A DNA stretch of 64,000 nucleotides, taken from NCBI GenBank assembly GCA_945901065.1, contig CAMDKI010000003.1:62001-126000 (forward strand), read 5' to 3'. Below are positions 34,516-44,400 of the stretch, piece by piece. Position numbers and translations under genes: made by a program. Under the pieces are notes generated by a model. That model worked only from the letters and a program-made list of their open reading frames with translations, had not been told where the DNA came from and made no database searches. The DNA comes from Chitinophaga pinensis. Its GTDB lineage: Bacteria > Bacteroidota > Bacteroidia > Chitinophagales > CAIOSU01. The stretch's first letter is position 1. Each line of letters begins with the position of its first letter.

Positions 34516-34881
34516 CTACTCTAAAAGAAACAGGTCAATGCCTTCTATCTTTCTGAATTCTTTATCGGCCGTAATTAGGGGTATATTGAGATGCAATGCA
34601 CTTGCCGCAATAATAGCATCAGGAATCTTAATTTTTGCTTTTTGCTTTAAACCAATGGAAAGTTGCTTAACCTCCCAATTGAGCTCTACCAATTTACATG
34701 AGGCAATAAACCCCTTTATTTTATCCGTTTCGGATACACTTATGCCCACCCAACCCAATAATTCAATTTCTGTAACGGTGGAAATAGCAAAACTATAATC
34801 AGCGAACGGAGCCAAGCGCTCATCTCCTTCAAGGAAGTAGATAACCACATTGGTGTCTAGCAGTAAATCAGGACCATTCAC
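34516..34881 (-). CDS. vapC: VapC-type PIN-domain toxin
   Basis: 121 residues starting with GTG at 34881. The PIN domain carries the metal-binding acids in LLLDTNVVIYF, TEIELLGW, IPDAIIAASAL and ITADKEF. VapC toxins are RNases cutting tRNA or rRNA, controlled by a partner antitoxin. Its first 14 nt overlap the end of the vapB gene, which is the standard antitoxin-first arrangement. Confidence 0.9.
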   Translation of the reverse strand: MNGPDLLLDTNVVIYFLEGDERLAPFADYSFAISTVTEIELLGWVGISVSETDKIKGFIASCKLVELNWEVKQLSIGLKQKAKIKIPDAIIAASALHLNIPLITADKEFRKIEGIDLFLLE

Positions 34882-35038
34882 TTCTTACAGTGTTTTGATA
34901 CTCCATACCATCCAGACCCCTCTTTAAAGAACCAAAGTATTGAGATGCATTCTTTTCGGATTGCTTTTTCTTTTTGAGCTTAAGCATGGCTTGCTCTATA
35001 TCCTTTTTGGTCGCTTTCTTAGATAACTTGATTATCAT
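34868..35038 (-). CDS. vapB: VapB-type antitoxin
   Basis: 56 residues, ATG at 35038 to TGA at 34868. Rich in lysine in the first half, with a C-terminal toxin-binding segment FGSLKRGLDGMEYQNTVRSE that has the GLDGxEYQxxVRxEW pattern typical of VapB partners of PIN toxins in Bacteroidota. The N-terminal part is short for a full DNA-binding domain. It overlaps vapC by 14 nt, so the toxin is translated by coupling. Antitoxins of this type neutralise the toxin and usually repress their own promoter. Confidence 0.88.
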   Translation of the reverse strand: MIIKLSKKATKKDIEQAMLKLKKKKQSEKNASQYFGSLKRGLDGMEYQNTVRSEWS

Positions 35039-35092
35039 ATGCCGATACTTGGTACGTAAAGATATAAATTGGCAATTAATTACTCAACAAAT

Positions 35093-35572
35093 TTATAACC
35101 CTTCCAACTCCTTCAATTCTTGCTCAAAATCGTATTGCAGGTCTTCGTGCAGTTTTTCAATGGTCTGGCGTATTTTCTTCAGCTGTAGCTCGTATAGGTT
35201 GGTAAGGTAGGTGTTGTAGCGCATGTTAATGAACTGTTTCATGCAGTGGCAATAGAATAGTCGCAGGCGCGCTTCAGTCTCTTTGTTGCCCGAGTATTTT
35301 ATCTGTTTGTTCACAATGCGCAGTATTTTGCGCACCGTTTTCTTCACCAGGTATTGGTTCAGGTTTCGGGGTATTTCGGCAAACATTTCTTGCACCTGTT
35401 CCTCCACTTTCTTAATGTAGGCTTCCTCGTCATCGGCCTCAAAAAGCAGGTAGTTCAGCAGCTCCTTGTTCTCCAGCTTGTATTTGGTTAGGCGCAATAC
35501 CAGCTCCACCAACTCGCCGGGGTGGCGGTTTAGTAGTTCTTTCTTTAGCTGGGTAATGGTGGCCGGTTTCAG
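35093..35572 (-). CDS. helical protein resembling DUF6155, likely CTG start
   Basis: 159 residues if translation starts at the CTG at 35572, or 139 from the TTG at 35512. The longer form is preferred: codons from the CTG read KPATITQLKKELLNRHP, which fits my memory of the conserved N-terminus in Bacteroidota homologs, and the CTG overlaps the stop of the DUF3820 gene as CTGA, an arrangement like the common ATGA coupling. The protein is an all-helical, charged coiled-coil-like chain (ELVLRLTKYKLENKELLNYL) with no signal peptide. Function unknown. Confidence 0.6.
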   Translation of the reverse strand: MKPATITQLKKELLNRHPGELVELVLRLTKYKLENKELLNYLLFEADDEEAYIKKVEEQVQEMFAEIPRNLNQYLVKKTVRKILRIVNKQIKYSGNKETEARLRLFYCHCMKQFINMRYNTYLTNLYELQLKKIRQTIEKLHEDLQYDFEQELKELEGL

Positions 35573-35811
35573 CGTTTTTGGATTTTATTTTTGAGAGGTT
35601 GAAGTAAGTATTCTAGTCCATTAATCTTTATCTCGTATATGGTTTGCAGCAACATGCCCAACTTCCCGTCCGGAAAGCCCTGTTTGGCAAACCACTCCAA
35701 ATAGAAAACTGGCAAACGATACAGCAAGGTTCCCTTGTATTTGCCAAACGGCATTTCCATGGTCATTAGTTGCAGCAGCAGTTGCGGGTCGGGTTGTGCT
35801 TCTTCGGCCAT
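35569..35811 (-). CDS. DUF3820 family protein
   Basis: 80 residues. The family signature is MPFGKYKGTLLYRLPVFYL followed by GFPDGKLGMLL and YEIKINGLEYLL. DUF3820 proteins are short and sometimes annotated as putative quorum-sensing-regulated virulence factors; the function is not established. The stop codon TGA overlaps the proposed CTG start of the next gene. Confidence 0.85.
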   Translation of the reverse strand: MAEEAQPDPQLLLQLMTMEMPFGKYKGTLLYRLPVFYLEWFAKQGFPDGKLGMLLQTIYEIKINGLEYLLQPLKNKIQKR

Positions 35812-35834
35812 GATGGCAAATTACTTAAAAATTA

Positions 35835-35873
35835 GTTACTGGTATATCGGTTATTGGTTTATTGGTTTGGTTT
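35835..35873. repeat. degenerate tandem repeat, TTATTGG word
   Basis: GGTTATTGGTTTATTGGTTT and flanks: three near-identical TTATTGG units in intergenic DNA upstream of the DUF3820 gene. Confidence 0.5.
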
Positions 35874-35880
35874 TCATGTA

Positions 35881-35956
35881 AAGTTGCTCTCCGATGGAGC
35901 TGATTGAATGCCCAATATACTACCACGATAAATGTTGCAGCTCGATGGGGTAACTT
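35881..35956. repeat. small inverted-repeat element
   Basis: Imperfect terminal arms of about 20 nt, AAGTTGCTCTCCGATGGAGC (from 35881) and the reverse complement of CAGCTCGATGGGGTAACTT (35938-35956), around a 35-nt centre. It is short for a transposable element and has no gene; a non-autonomous repeat is possible. Confidence 0.5.
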
Positions 35957-36001
35957 TTCAGTACCAGCATAACGCAATGTCTGTAGCAATTTGCCATCAT
36001 T

Positions 36002-37027
36002 TTACACCACCAAAACCAACTTACCCATCGTGTTGCCCGATTGGAGGTCTTTGTGGGCTTGAGCAACATCGTTAAAGGCATAGGTTGTTACGGCAATGGG
36101 TTCTATTTCGCCCGCCTCTAGCCAAGCTATCAAATCAGTCATGGCCTCGTTCAGTAAGTCCTTTTTATCAAACATGAAGCTCAGGTTGAAGGTAATAATG
36201 CTGCGCTGGTTCATGTTCAAGGAATTGAACCTCGGTGCCCTTAACCAACCCAAGGCCAACTTTAAATAATTGATGTGGCCGCTTTCTTTGGGCAGTATGG
36301 TATGCGTACCGTATGATATCATTTTGCCGCCACGAGCCAATGCGTCCCAGCCCTTTTGCAGGCTTTCGCCGCCGTTGGCATCAAAAATGACATCGGGACC
36401 AGCAGGGTATAGTTTTTTTATGGCGGGCCAGAGGTCTTGGGTGCTTTTGTCGATTACATAGGTGGCACCCAGTTCTTTGGCGCGCTGCACCTTATGGCTA
36501 GAGCCCACCACCCCTGCGGTTTCGATGCCTTTTATGCGGCACAGCTGCAATAGGGCACTGCCTACGCCACCTGCGGCAGAGTGCACGATGGCTTTATCAG
36601 TTGAGCGAATAACAACCAACTGCAGCAATGCATGGTAGGCCGTCATGTACACGGCAGGGAAGCCTGCTGCTTGTTCCAAGGTCATGTTTTTGGGCAAAGG
36701 ATATAGCATGTCGGCTTTTACGCATATTTCGGTTGCATAGCCATTAAAAAGGCTCAAGCCAAATACTTTTTGGCCTACCTCAAAGCCTTTTGCATCCTTG
36801 CCTATTGCCGCCACAGTGCCCGAAAACTCAAAGCCTGGCGTAATGGGCCAGCCCACAAACTTGCGCGCGCTATCATACAACCCCCAGCGTATTATCACAT
36901 CGGCGTAGTTAATGCCAATGGCTTGTATGGCTACCTTAATTTCATCGGCGGCGGGGGTAAGGTCGGGGTGCTCTTCAATCTTTAGCTGGTCAAAACTGCC
37001 TGCTTTATGGATAACTATCTTTTTCAT
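36002..37027 (-). CDS. zinc-independent quinone oxidoreductase (MDR superfamily)
   Basis: 341 residues of the medium-chain dehydrogenase/reductase fold. The N-terminal GroES-like half (LTPAADEIKVAIQAIGINYADV) and the NAD(P)-binding half with AAGGVGSALLQLCRIKG (a GxGxxG variant) are clear. It lacks the Cys/His zinc ligands of alcohol dehydrogenases and resembles VAT-1/quinone oxidoreductase members. Probably reduces a quinone or an enone with NADPH. No neighbour suggests a substrate. Confidence 0.82.
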   Translation of the reverse strand: MKKIVIHKAGSFDQLKIEEHPDLTPAADEIKVAIQAIGINYADVIIRWGLYDSARKFVGWPITPGFEFSGTVAAIGKDAKGFEVGQKVFGLSLFNGYATEICVKADMLYPLPKNMTLEQAAGFPAVYMTAYHALLQLVVIRSTDKAIVHSAAGGVGSALLQLCRIKGIETAGVVGSSHKVQRAKELGATYVIDKSTQDLWPAIKKLYPAGPDVIFDANGGESLQKGWDALARGGKMISYGTHTILPKESGHINYLKLALGWLRAPRFNSLNMNQRSIITFNLSFMFDKKDLLNEAMTDLIAWLEAGEIEPIAVTTYAFNDVAQAHKDLQSGNTMGKLVLVV

Positions 37028-37068
37028 GGGAGGCTATGAATTTCATTTCGAAAGGGCGATGACATTGA

Positions 37069-37923
37069 CTACTCAGTTAAGTGCGTTTGGCAAAGTTGCA
37101 AGCATTCGTCAAGCACCCGTTGCAACCTAGACTCTCGCACACCAATACCTTCTAGCAACTCTGGCTTTTGATGCAACGTTTTGCATAACACTACCTTTTT
37201 ATCTAACAAGTGCTGTTTTTCAACTTTGGTAAGGGTAGTGAGGCTAGTAAGCGGGTGCAAGCCAGATTGGTCAACCCAATCTCTAATGCCGCTATTGAGC
37301 GGATAATCCCAACTCATGAGATGCAGACCCATACAATTGCCATACTGCACTGCATCTGTCGAAAAACGGGTATTGGTTACCACCCATCCTTGCAGCGCTT
37401 TCTCCTCTTCTCCTTTTGTTTGGTTCCAAAAAGTCTGTACATCCAGAAATCGTGATTGTATATACAACGGTATCTTCACATCAGAGATATAACCTTGGCG
37501 GTTGTGGAACTTGCACTCAATTATTAGCTGCTCATTGCCCTTTTCGGCCAGCACATCAATCTCGTGGGTTACACAATGTCCCTGTACTACTTCATCAACT
37601 TTTACTTGGTAGCCACGAAACGTCAGTAGTTCGGCAATAAACAACTCAAACGGGAATCCTGTGGGACCCAACTCAACTAAAGCCTGCTTTAGCTTGTACC
37701 TTGAAGCAGCAGGTCGCGAAACGCTGCGCAACATACGGAATGCCACTTTGTAAATTTTTTTAGTGCTCATGCCTTCTACCAGCATATCCATTATCTCAGC
37801 CACCACCTCGTCGGCTTTGTTGTTGGTAGCGCCCGCTCTTAATAATGATTGTTTCAGCTTACCCTTATTAAAAGGAGCTTTTTGCCCAGAGGCTTTAGTG
37901 ATATTTACGATTGCTTTCCCCAT
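37069..37923 (-). CDS. ATP-cone domain fused to a PD-(D/E)XK nuclease
   Basis: 284 residues from the ATG at 37923; a TTG 33 nt upstream is the other option. The first 90 or so form an ATP-cone (GQKAPFNKGKLKQSLLRAGA, then YKVAFRMLRSVSRPAASRY), a nucleotide-sensing regulatory domain best known from ribonucleotide reductases and NrdR. Then a restriction-endonuclease fold: GYQVKVDEVVQGHCVTHEID with Asp123, and LIIECKFH with Glu136 and Lys138, an acid-x-Lys active site as in Mrr-type enzymes. A nucleotide-controlled DNA nuclease is the simplest reading. A defence or DNA-maintenance role is inference. Confidence 0.8.
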   Translation of the reverse strand: MGKAIVNITKASGQKAPFNKGKLKQSLLRAGATNNKADEVVAEIMDMLVEGMSTKKIYKVAFRMLRSVSRPAASRYKLKQALVELGPTGFPFELFIAELLTFRGYQVKVDEVVQGHCVTHEIDVLAEKGNEQLIIECKFHNRQGYISDVKIPLYIQSRFLDVQTFWNQTKGEEEKALQGWVVTNTRFSTDAVQYGNCMGLHLMSWDYPLNSGIRDWVDQSGLHPLTSLTTLTKVEKQHLLDKKVVLCKTLHQKPELLEGIGVRESRLQRVLDECLQLCQTHLTE

Positions 37924-37986
37924 TTCGATACTAAAGATAGTGCTTGTGTCAGACAAGTGCCTTACACATCAATACTTCGGTAAACC

Positions 37987-38745
37987 TCAATAACTAAAGC
38001 TCACTTCTTTTAAAGCATAAGTCTTTACACCATCGTTATCTTCAACTAACATTCTACCGTTAATGTCAACGCCTCTTATGGTACCCTCAAACTGGTTACC
38101 CCCAGCCACAAACGTGCTGGGTTGGTTTAGGCGATAAAGGTGTTTAAAATATGCGCTTTCCACGATCGCCTCGCGGTTGGCAAGTAGTTGTAGATAGTAG
38201 CCTTCAATGCAAGAAAGGATGCGGTGAAATACGCGGTCCAAATCGAAAGTGCGGCCAGTAAGGGTGTGCAAAGAGGCTGCATGGGGCAAGCCATCAAAAT
38301 CGGACTGATTAACATTAACCCCGATGCCAATAACGGAATCTGCTATAACATTGCCCTGCAAGCTATTTTCTATCAATACCCCACAAATTTTTTTATCCGA
38401 ACTAATAATGTCGTTTGGCCATTTAATGTAGGCAGGCTGAGGTAGATATGGCTCTAACCCATCGCGGATGCCCAATGCAACCGCTTGGCTGAGCAAAAAC
38501 TGACGAGAAGCTGGTACAAATTTGGGATATAGAATAATACTTAAAGTTAAATTCTGACCGCCAATCGCCGCCCAATTGTTGCCATATTGTCCTTTTCCTT
38601 GGTGCTGGGTGTGTGCTATTATGACAGTTCCTTCTACTGGCTTGCTTTTTGCTAACAATATTTTAGCCTGGCTATTCGTCGAATCAACGAAGTCATGCTG
38701 CTGCAAAACCTTTCCTAGTAGGATGTTGTTTGTAGTTGTGAACAA
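37987..38745 (-). CDS. birA: biotin-[acetyl-CoA-carboxylase] ligase, catalytic domain only
   Basis: 252 residues from the TTG at 38745. The frame is open to 39030 with no ATG, but that extension overlaps rsfS in antisense, and the protein pattern starts at FTTTNNILLGKVLQQHDFVD. Signatures: VDSTNSQAK, QGKGQYGNNW (adenylate binding), YIKWPNDI, and KICGVLIENS. It attaches biotin to carboxylase carrier proteins. No N-terminal winged helix, so it should not be a repressor. A divergent rsfS-ftsH pair starts about 60 nt away. Confidence 0.88.
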   Translation of the reverse strand: MFTTTNNILLGKVLQQHDFVDSTNSQAKILLAKSKPVEGTVIIAHTQHQGKGQYGNNWAAIGGQNLTLSIILYPKFVPASRQFLLSQAVALGIRDGLEPYLPQPAYIKWPNDIISSDKKICGVLIENSLQGNVIADSVIGIGVNVNQSDFDGLPHAASLHTLTGRTFDLDRVFHRILSCIEGYYLQLLANREAIVESAYFKHLYRLNQPSTFVAGGNQFEGTIRGVDINGRMLVEDNDGVKTYALKEVSFSY

Positions 38746-38806
38746 AAGAATTAGTAAATTGCGTAGGATTATATAAAACGAACCGAATACTAGAACAGAA
38801 GAGATT

Positions 38807-39187
38807 TTGAGCACCAAATTAGCCCAAAAAAATAAGAAAAAAGAGATAGAGGCACTTAGAACCCAAATAGCAGAAGCTGCTTTGGATAAAAAAGCCGAAA
38901 ATGTAATCAGCCTCGATCTTCGAAAATTACCTGATGCCGTTTGCGATTTTTTTGTTGTGTGCGATGCTACTACAACTATACAGGTAAAAGCTATAGCCGA
39001 CCATATTGTCGACAAAATAAGAAAAGACACCGGCGAATATCCGAACCATAAAGAGGGTTTTAAAACTATGGAGTGGGTAGTGTTAGATTACATTGACATT
39101 GTGGTGCACATTTTCCGAACCGAGAACCGTAAGTTTTATCAGTTGGAAGAATTGTGGGCAGATGCTGAACTGAAGGAATTTGAATAA
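38807..39187 (+). CDS. rsfS: ribosome silencing factor RsfS
   Basis: 126 residues from a TTG start. RsfS binds ribosomal protein L14 (uL14) and blocks subunit joining in starvation. Signature: ISLDLRKLPDAVCDFFVVCD, TTIQVKAIADHIVDKI, GFKTMEWVVLDYIDIVVHIF, and FYQLEELWADA. It is followed 22 nt later by ftsH, an arrangement often seen in Bacteroidota. Confidence 0.92.
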   Translation: MSTKLAQKNKKKEIEALRTQIAEAALDKKAENVISLDLRKLPDAVCDFFVVCDATTTIQVKAIADHIVDKIRKDTGEYPNHKEGFKTMEWVVLDYIDIVVHIFRTENRKFYQLEELWADAELKEFE

Positions 39188-39209
39188 ACAATACAGGCAA
39201 GAATAAAAC

Positions 39210-41348
39210 ATGGAAAACAAAGAAAATCAAGATAAACCAAAGGGTAAGCTTCCTTTGCCCAAGAATCCCAAATTTAACTACTATTGGATATATGGCCTTG
39301 TGGCGCTGTTGCTAATCGGTTTTCAGCTGTTTCAGGTTCGCTCGTCAAATCCTGATGTGACTAATGAGCAGGATTTTTTCAAGATGGTGCGCGAAGGCGA
39401 CGTGGAGAAAATCATTATCGTTAACAGTGAGCAGGTGGAGGTATTTATTTACCAAGATACCCTCAAAACATCTGAAACCGACAAGGTATATACCACTAAT
39501 GCTGATAAGTTAAAAAAGTACGAAAAGGTATCTAAAAGCCCGTTTGGTGGTGAAAACACCGAAGAGCAGTTTAAGCTGCAAATTGGCGATGAAAAATACT
39601 TTCGCGAAGAGTTGGACAAGGTTCAAACGGATGCAAACTTAACCTCTCGAGTAAAAGTATTGCACGAAACACGTGGTAGCTGGGTAGATAAAGTAGGTCT
39701 TATATTGCCCATAATACTGATTATTGGTATCTGGATATTCATTATGCGTCGCGTAGGAAGCGGCGGTGGTGGACCTGGTGGTCAGATATTCAATATCGGC
39801 AAATCGAAAGCGGCGTTGTTTGATGCGAGCAAAATCAACATCACTTTTAAGGATGTGGCTGGGTTAGACGAAGCCAAAGAAGAGGTAATGGAAATTGTCG
39901 ATTTCCTTAAGAACCCTAAAAAGTATACACGCCTTGGTGGCAAAATACCGAAAGGCGTGCTTTTGGTGGGTCCTCCGGGAACAGGTAAAACCTTGATGGC
40001 GAAAGCCGTTGCAGGCGAAGCGCAAGTACCTTTCTTCTCTATTTCGGGTTCCGATTTTGTGGAGATGTTTGTAGGTGTGGGTGCTAGCCGTGTTAGGGAT
40101 TTGTTTAAGCAAGCCCGCGAAAAAGCACCATGTATCATCTTTATTGATGAGATTGATGCAATTGGTCGTGCCCGTGGTAAAAACATGGTACAGAGCAACG
40201 ATGAGCGCGAAAACACCCTAAACCAATTGCTGGTGGAAATGGATGGTTTTGGTACTGATACTGGCGTAATAATAATGGCCGCCACCAACCGCCCCGATGT
40301 ATTGGATAGTGCCCTATTGCGCCCAGGCCGTTTTGACAGGCAAATTGGTATTGATAAGCCCGATTTGGTAGGCCGTGAGCAAATTTTTAGGGTACACTTG
40401 AAAGGCATTAAAACTGCCGAAGAGGTTAATGCCGGTAAACTATCAGCACAAACCCCTGGGTTTGCCGGTGCTGAAATTGCGAACGTTTGCAACGAAGCTG
40501 CCTTGATAGCTGCCCGCCGTAACAAGGATTCGGTGGAAATGAAAGATTTCCAAGATGCTATTGACCGCGTGATTGGTGGCTTGGAGAAAAAGAACAAAAT
40601 AATTAGCCCCGAAGAGAAAAAAGTGGTTGCTTACCACGAAGCGGGCCATGCCATTTGCGGTTGGTTCCTTCAGTATGCCGACCCATTAGTAAAAGTATCG
40701 ATAGTGCCGCGTGGCATGGCAGCCCTAGGCTATGCCCAGTATTTGCCAAAAGAGCAATACTTATATAGCACAGAGCAACTTTTGGATAGTATGTGCATGG
40801 CATTAGGTGGCCGCGCTGCTGAAGAAATAGTGTTTGGCCGCATTACCACTGGTGCGCAAAACGATTTGGAGCGCATTACTCGCATGGCTTATAGCATGGT
40901 CACTATTTATGGCCTTAACAAAAAAATTGGCAACTTAAGCTTTAACGACCCTAACGGCGACTATCAGTTCAAAAAACCATACTCTGAAGACACGGCTAAG
41001 TTGATTGACATGGAAGTGAAGCTGATGATTGATGAGGCTTATGAGCGCACCAAAGCCCTGCTGCTAAGCAAGCGCAGCGAGCTGGAAGCCGTAGCTCAAG
41101 AGTTGTTGGCCCGCGAAATTATCTTTAAAGACGATTTGGAACGCTTGGTTGGCAAACGTCCATATGATGATAAAGGCGAGCGCCATCCAGACGAGAATGC
41201 CAAACCGCATATTGCAGGCTCAGACAACACGCCTCCGGCAATTGAACCTGAAATAACCGTTGTTAGCGATAGCCCGAAAACGGATGTCACAGAAAAGCCT
41301 AATCTTGATAGCGACACACCGCTGCCCAGCAATGATGTAGCAGTGTAG
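39210..41348 (+). CDS. ftsH: ATP-dependent zinc metalloprotease FtsH
   Basis: Membrane-bound AAA+ protease that degrades damaged membrane and some soluble regulators. 712 residues: a first membrane span (about 25-45), a periplasmic part, a second span (about 165-180), then the AAA+ module with Walker [16 protein letters not shown], Walker [13 protein letters not shown] and the second region of homology ([11 protein letters not shown]), and the zinc site HEAGH with the third acidic ligand further on. The long acidic C-terminal tail is a species feature. Downstream is a hairpin that can end this and the convergent helicase gene. Confidence 0.97.
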   Translation: MENKENQDKPKGKLPLPKNPKFNYYWIYGLVALLLIGFQLFQVRSSNPDVTNEQDFFKMVREGDVEKIIIVNSEQVEVFIYQDTLKTSETDKVYTTNADKLKKYEKVSKSPFGGENTEEQFKLQIGDEKYFREELDKVQTDANLTSRVKVLHETRGSWVDKVGLILPIILIIGIWIFIMRRVGSGGGGPGGQIFNIGKSKAALFDASKINITFKDVAGLDEAKEEVMEIVDFLKNPKKYTRLGGKIPKGVLLVGPPGTGKTLMAKAVAGEAQVPFFSISGSDFVEMFVGVGASRVRDLFKQAREKAPCIIFIDEIDAIGRARGKNMVQSNDERENTLNQLLVEMDGFGTDTGVIIMAATNRPDVLDSALLRPGRFDRQIGIDKPDLVGREQIFRVHLKGIKTAEEVNAGKLSAQTPGFAGAEIANVCNEAALIAARRNKDSVEMKDFQDAIDRVIGGLEKKNKIISPEEKKVVAYHEAGHAICGWFLQYADPLVKVSIVPRGMAALGYAQYLPKEQYLYSTEQLLDSMCMALGGRAAEEIVFGRITTGAQNDLERITRMAYSMVTIYGLNKKIGNLSFNDPNGDYQFKKPYSEDTAKLIDMEVKLMIDEAYERTKALLLSKRSELEAVAQELLAREIIFKDDLERLVGKRPYDDKGERHPDENAKPHIAGSDNTPPAIEPEITVVSDSPKTDVTEKPNLDSDTPLPSNDVAV

Positions 41349-41370
41349 CACAATTAGAAGCTCAAAATTA

Positions 41371-41408
41371 AAAACGGGTAATGCAGCAAACGCTACATTA
41401 CCCGTTTT
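41371..41408. terminator. bidirectional terminator between ftsH and the helicase
   Basis: Perfect 13-nt arms AAAACGGGTAATG and CATTACCCGTTTT at 41371-41383 and 41396-41408, with CAGCAAACGCTA between them. A-rich on the left, T-rich on the right, between convergent genes. Confidence 0.85.
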
Positions 41409-41440
41409 CGTTTATTGACATGAAGCCCACCAATTACCTT

Positions 41441-44400
41441 TTATTCCAACTCACCATCTTCGCCCACCAAGCTCGCATCAAGCTGAAAGTTGTTTTTCAC
41501 GAAGTTGCACCACTGGCAATTGCTATCGTTGCAGCCTCGTTTAAATTCTAGATTTTGTATGCCGCGGTAAGCTTCTTTTATCTGGGCGCGTACCACATTC
41601 AAATCCTCGGGATTGATGATGATTTTCTGCTTGCAGTATTCGTTAGTTTTGCGGTCGGGTTCAATAAAATCGAACTCTGTTGATACAACCGTCCAACCCT
41701 TGGTGTCTTCATTATCTACCAGCAATTTATAGAACACCCCTTGGCGCCAGTAGTCGCCACCATACTTTTCTTCGTGGGTGGGTTCTTCCTTCTTAAAGTC
41801 TTCGGTGGGTGGGTAAAACTTCTTTTTAGCGTTCTCAAACTTGCCCGTTTTGTAATCCACCACATTTACCGACTTACCATCAAACTCCAATTTATCAAGC
41901 TTTCCGTTGATAGGGATGTCGTCAATTACCGTTTTCAAGGTCCGTTCTACAATGGCTACTTTATTCCAAGTATCAACGTATTTGTGGTAGTACTGGGGCA
42001 AAATAAGGCGGCCATACTCCATTCGGCGGTCAAAATCCTCATCGGTAAACGAGTCTTGGTGGCGGCGCATGTACCACTCAAAGTCTTGCACCAAAGTTGC
42101 TGGCCCTACAAACTCATCGTGGTTGTTTTTCATTTTCACGAAAACGTGCTCCATGGCAACGTGCACTGCCGAACCAAAGGCCATTGCAGCGTTTTTAGCC
42201 ACCGGTATGCGCAGCAAGGTACCAAAGTAAAAGCTCACTGGGCACTTCAAGTAAGTATTCAAATGACTCACACTTAGCGAGTAATGCTCTAGCATGTGCC
42301 TTAACAGGGTTTCCTCCAACAACGGCAAATTGGGTAGGGGCGGCTCAGAAAGAATAGTTAAATGGAAAGCCGTAAGGGCCTCTTCGGGCAAATGCACCTC
42401 TCTAACTTCAATATCGTGGCTGGTCCTCAGTTCATCCACAAAGCGGCTGCACTCCATCTTCTTGCCATCCATTGATGCTACTGCATAGCTTACCACCAAC
42501 TGTTTTTTGGCGCGGGTAAGCGCTACATAAAACAAGCGTCGGCCTTCTTCGGAATCATCTCCTTCGCCTACGCTGGTATGCAGGTTGTCCGGAAACTTAA
42601 AGTCGCTGCTACGCGCCGACGAACCATCCCAGGTTCTTTTATCGCACCCAATCAAAAATACGTACTCATACTCTAAGCCTTTTGAGCTGTGGGCGGTAAC
42701 TAGGGTTACGCCATCCTCGAAATAACCCTTTTTGTGTAGCTCCAACGGAATTTTTTCATCCTGCATTTCTTTAATGGTACGCAAAAAGCCATCCAGCGTT
42801 AGCTTAGGGTCTTTTACGGTCTCATCTTTAATGAATTGGAAGAGCGTAGTAAGGTGGTCCAGCATTTCAAACTTTTGTGGCGAAAGCATTATCTCGCCCA
42901 ACAATCCGCCTCGGGTCATCACTTTCTCGAATAAGGTTTGTAGCGTGGTGTTGTGCAGCTCTTTTATCCAATACTCAATGTTATCGCTCAATTGCTTTAT
43001 GCGGCGATAGCTATCGTTGGCATTACTATCAAACAAGTTGGTGCCTGCCTGCGCCTGCACGCTGCGCAAGGCTTCGCGCCAATGTGTTTTTCTGTCGTTT
43101 CGTAAGCCTGCGGCTACTTTGGCTATTACCAATGGCTCAATACCAAAAAAGTTGAAGTGCATAATTTGAAAAAGCAAATCCTCGCGGCTATGCGGCTTCT
43201 TGGCTTCATCGTTAATGTACTCCAACAGGGTAAGCACATTAACAATAAACCGAACCTCCAGTATATTCTGCTCTCGCTTGACAAACAAGGGTATGCCTTG
43301 GCTTTCAAGATATCGAGCAATGTCCACCGCTTGCCTATGCCCGCGATAGATAATCGCAATTTCGGATAGCTTTACGCCCTCTTTTTGGAGCTTTTCAACT
43401 TCTTGCGCAATGCCCACCGTTTCGTGCGAAAGATTATAATACTCGCGCACTTCGGGTTTCACGGGCAAATCGGCATATTTGGGGTTAGCGGCCTTAAGGT
43501 CTTTACTCAAACCCTTAATGGCATTTATTAGGCGCTCCGTGTTGTTTTGTATCAAATGCCTTGCCGCATCTAGAATATACTGCGTGCTACGGTAATTGTC
43601 GGTGAGCATTACCAGCTCAGGGCTGTATTTGTTATGGAAACGCAAAATATTCTCCACGTTGGCCCCCTGAAAGCGGTAGATAGATTGGTCATCGTCTCCA
43701 ACCACAAACAAGTTGGGCCGTTCCCAAAAATCGGCCAGCTTATCAATAATCTCATTCTGGGCACCATTGGTATCTTGATACTCATCCACCAAAAAATATA
43801 AAAACCGCTCTTGGTATTGGCGCAGCAAGTTCTCGTTGCGCTTAAACTCATTGAGCACTAACAATATCATGTCGTCAAAATCGTAGCGCTTGCGCTCGGC
43901 CATCATTTCCATAAACCTCGGAAACTCCTGGCAGGCGGCCTTCAATTGCAGCATTTTATCCGTTTCAGCATCAATGTCCTTTTGCTTAGGGTCGCCCTTT
44001 TTGTACCCGGCTTTGCTATTATTTACCTTATACCTATACTCCTCCCGTTCTGGCAACGACTCTAAGTACTCGTCAATTTTAGCAGAAATATACGCTGGGC
44101 TCCAATCTTCTTTTTTCATTAAGCTGAATAGGTTGTCCAGCTTTTGGGCTTCGTAGTACACATCGCCCGTAAATCGTTTCAAAGGGTGCTTGGCACCAAA
44201 CCCGTCAATGAGTTTGCGAAGCAGTTGGCGTTTCTCTAAGTCGGTAATGCTATCTAAGGCGCGTATACCAAACAAGTCGAGATTGTCTTTGATGACGCTA
44301 TTACAAAACGCATGAAACGTACTGATGGTAACCTTATGCGCATCGGGCCCTATAAACTGCAGCAGGCGGCGGCGCATGGCAATAGCACCTGCATCGGTAT

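Noticed and set aside
38746-39030. N-terminal extension of birA as a DNA-binding domain
   Set aside because: The extra 95 residues are hydrophobic and antisense to rsfS; they do not resemble a winged helix. The catalytic domain begins near the TTG at 38745.
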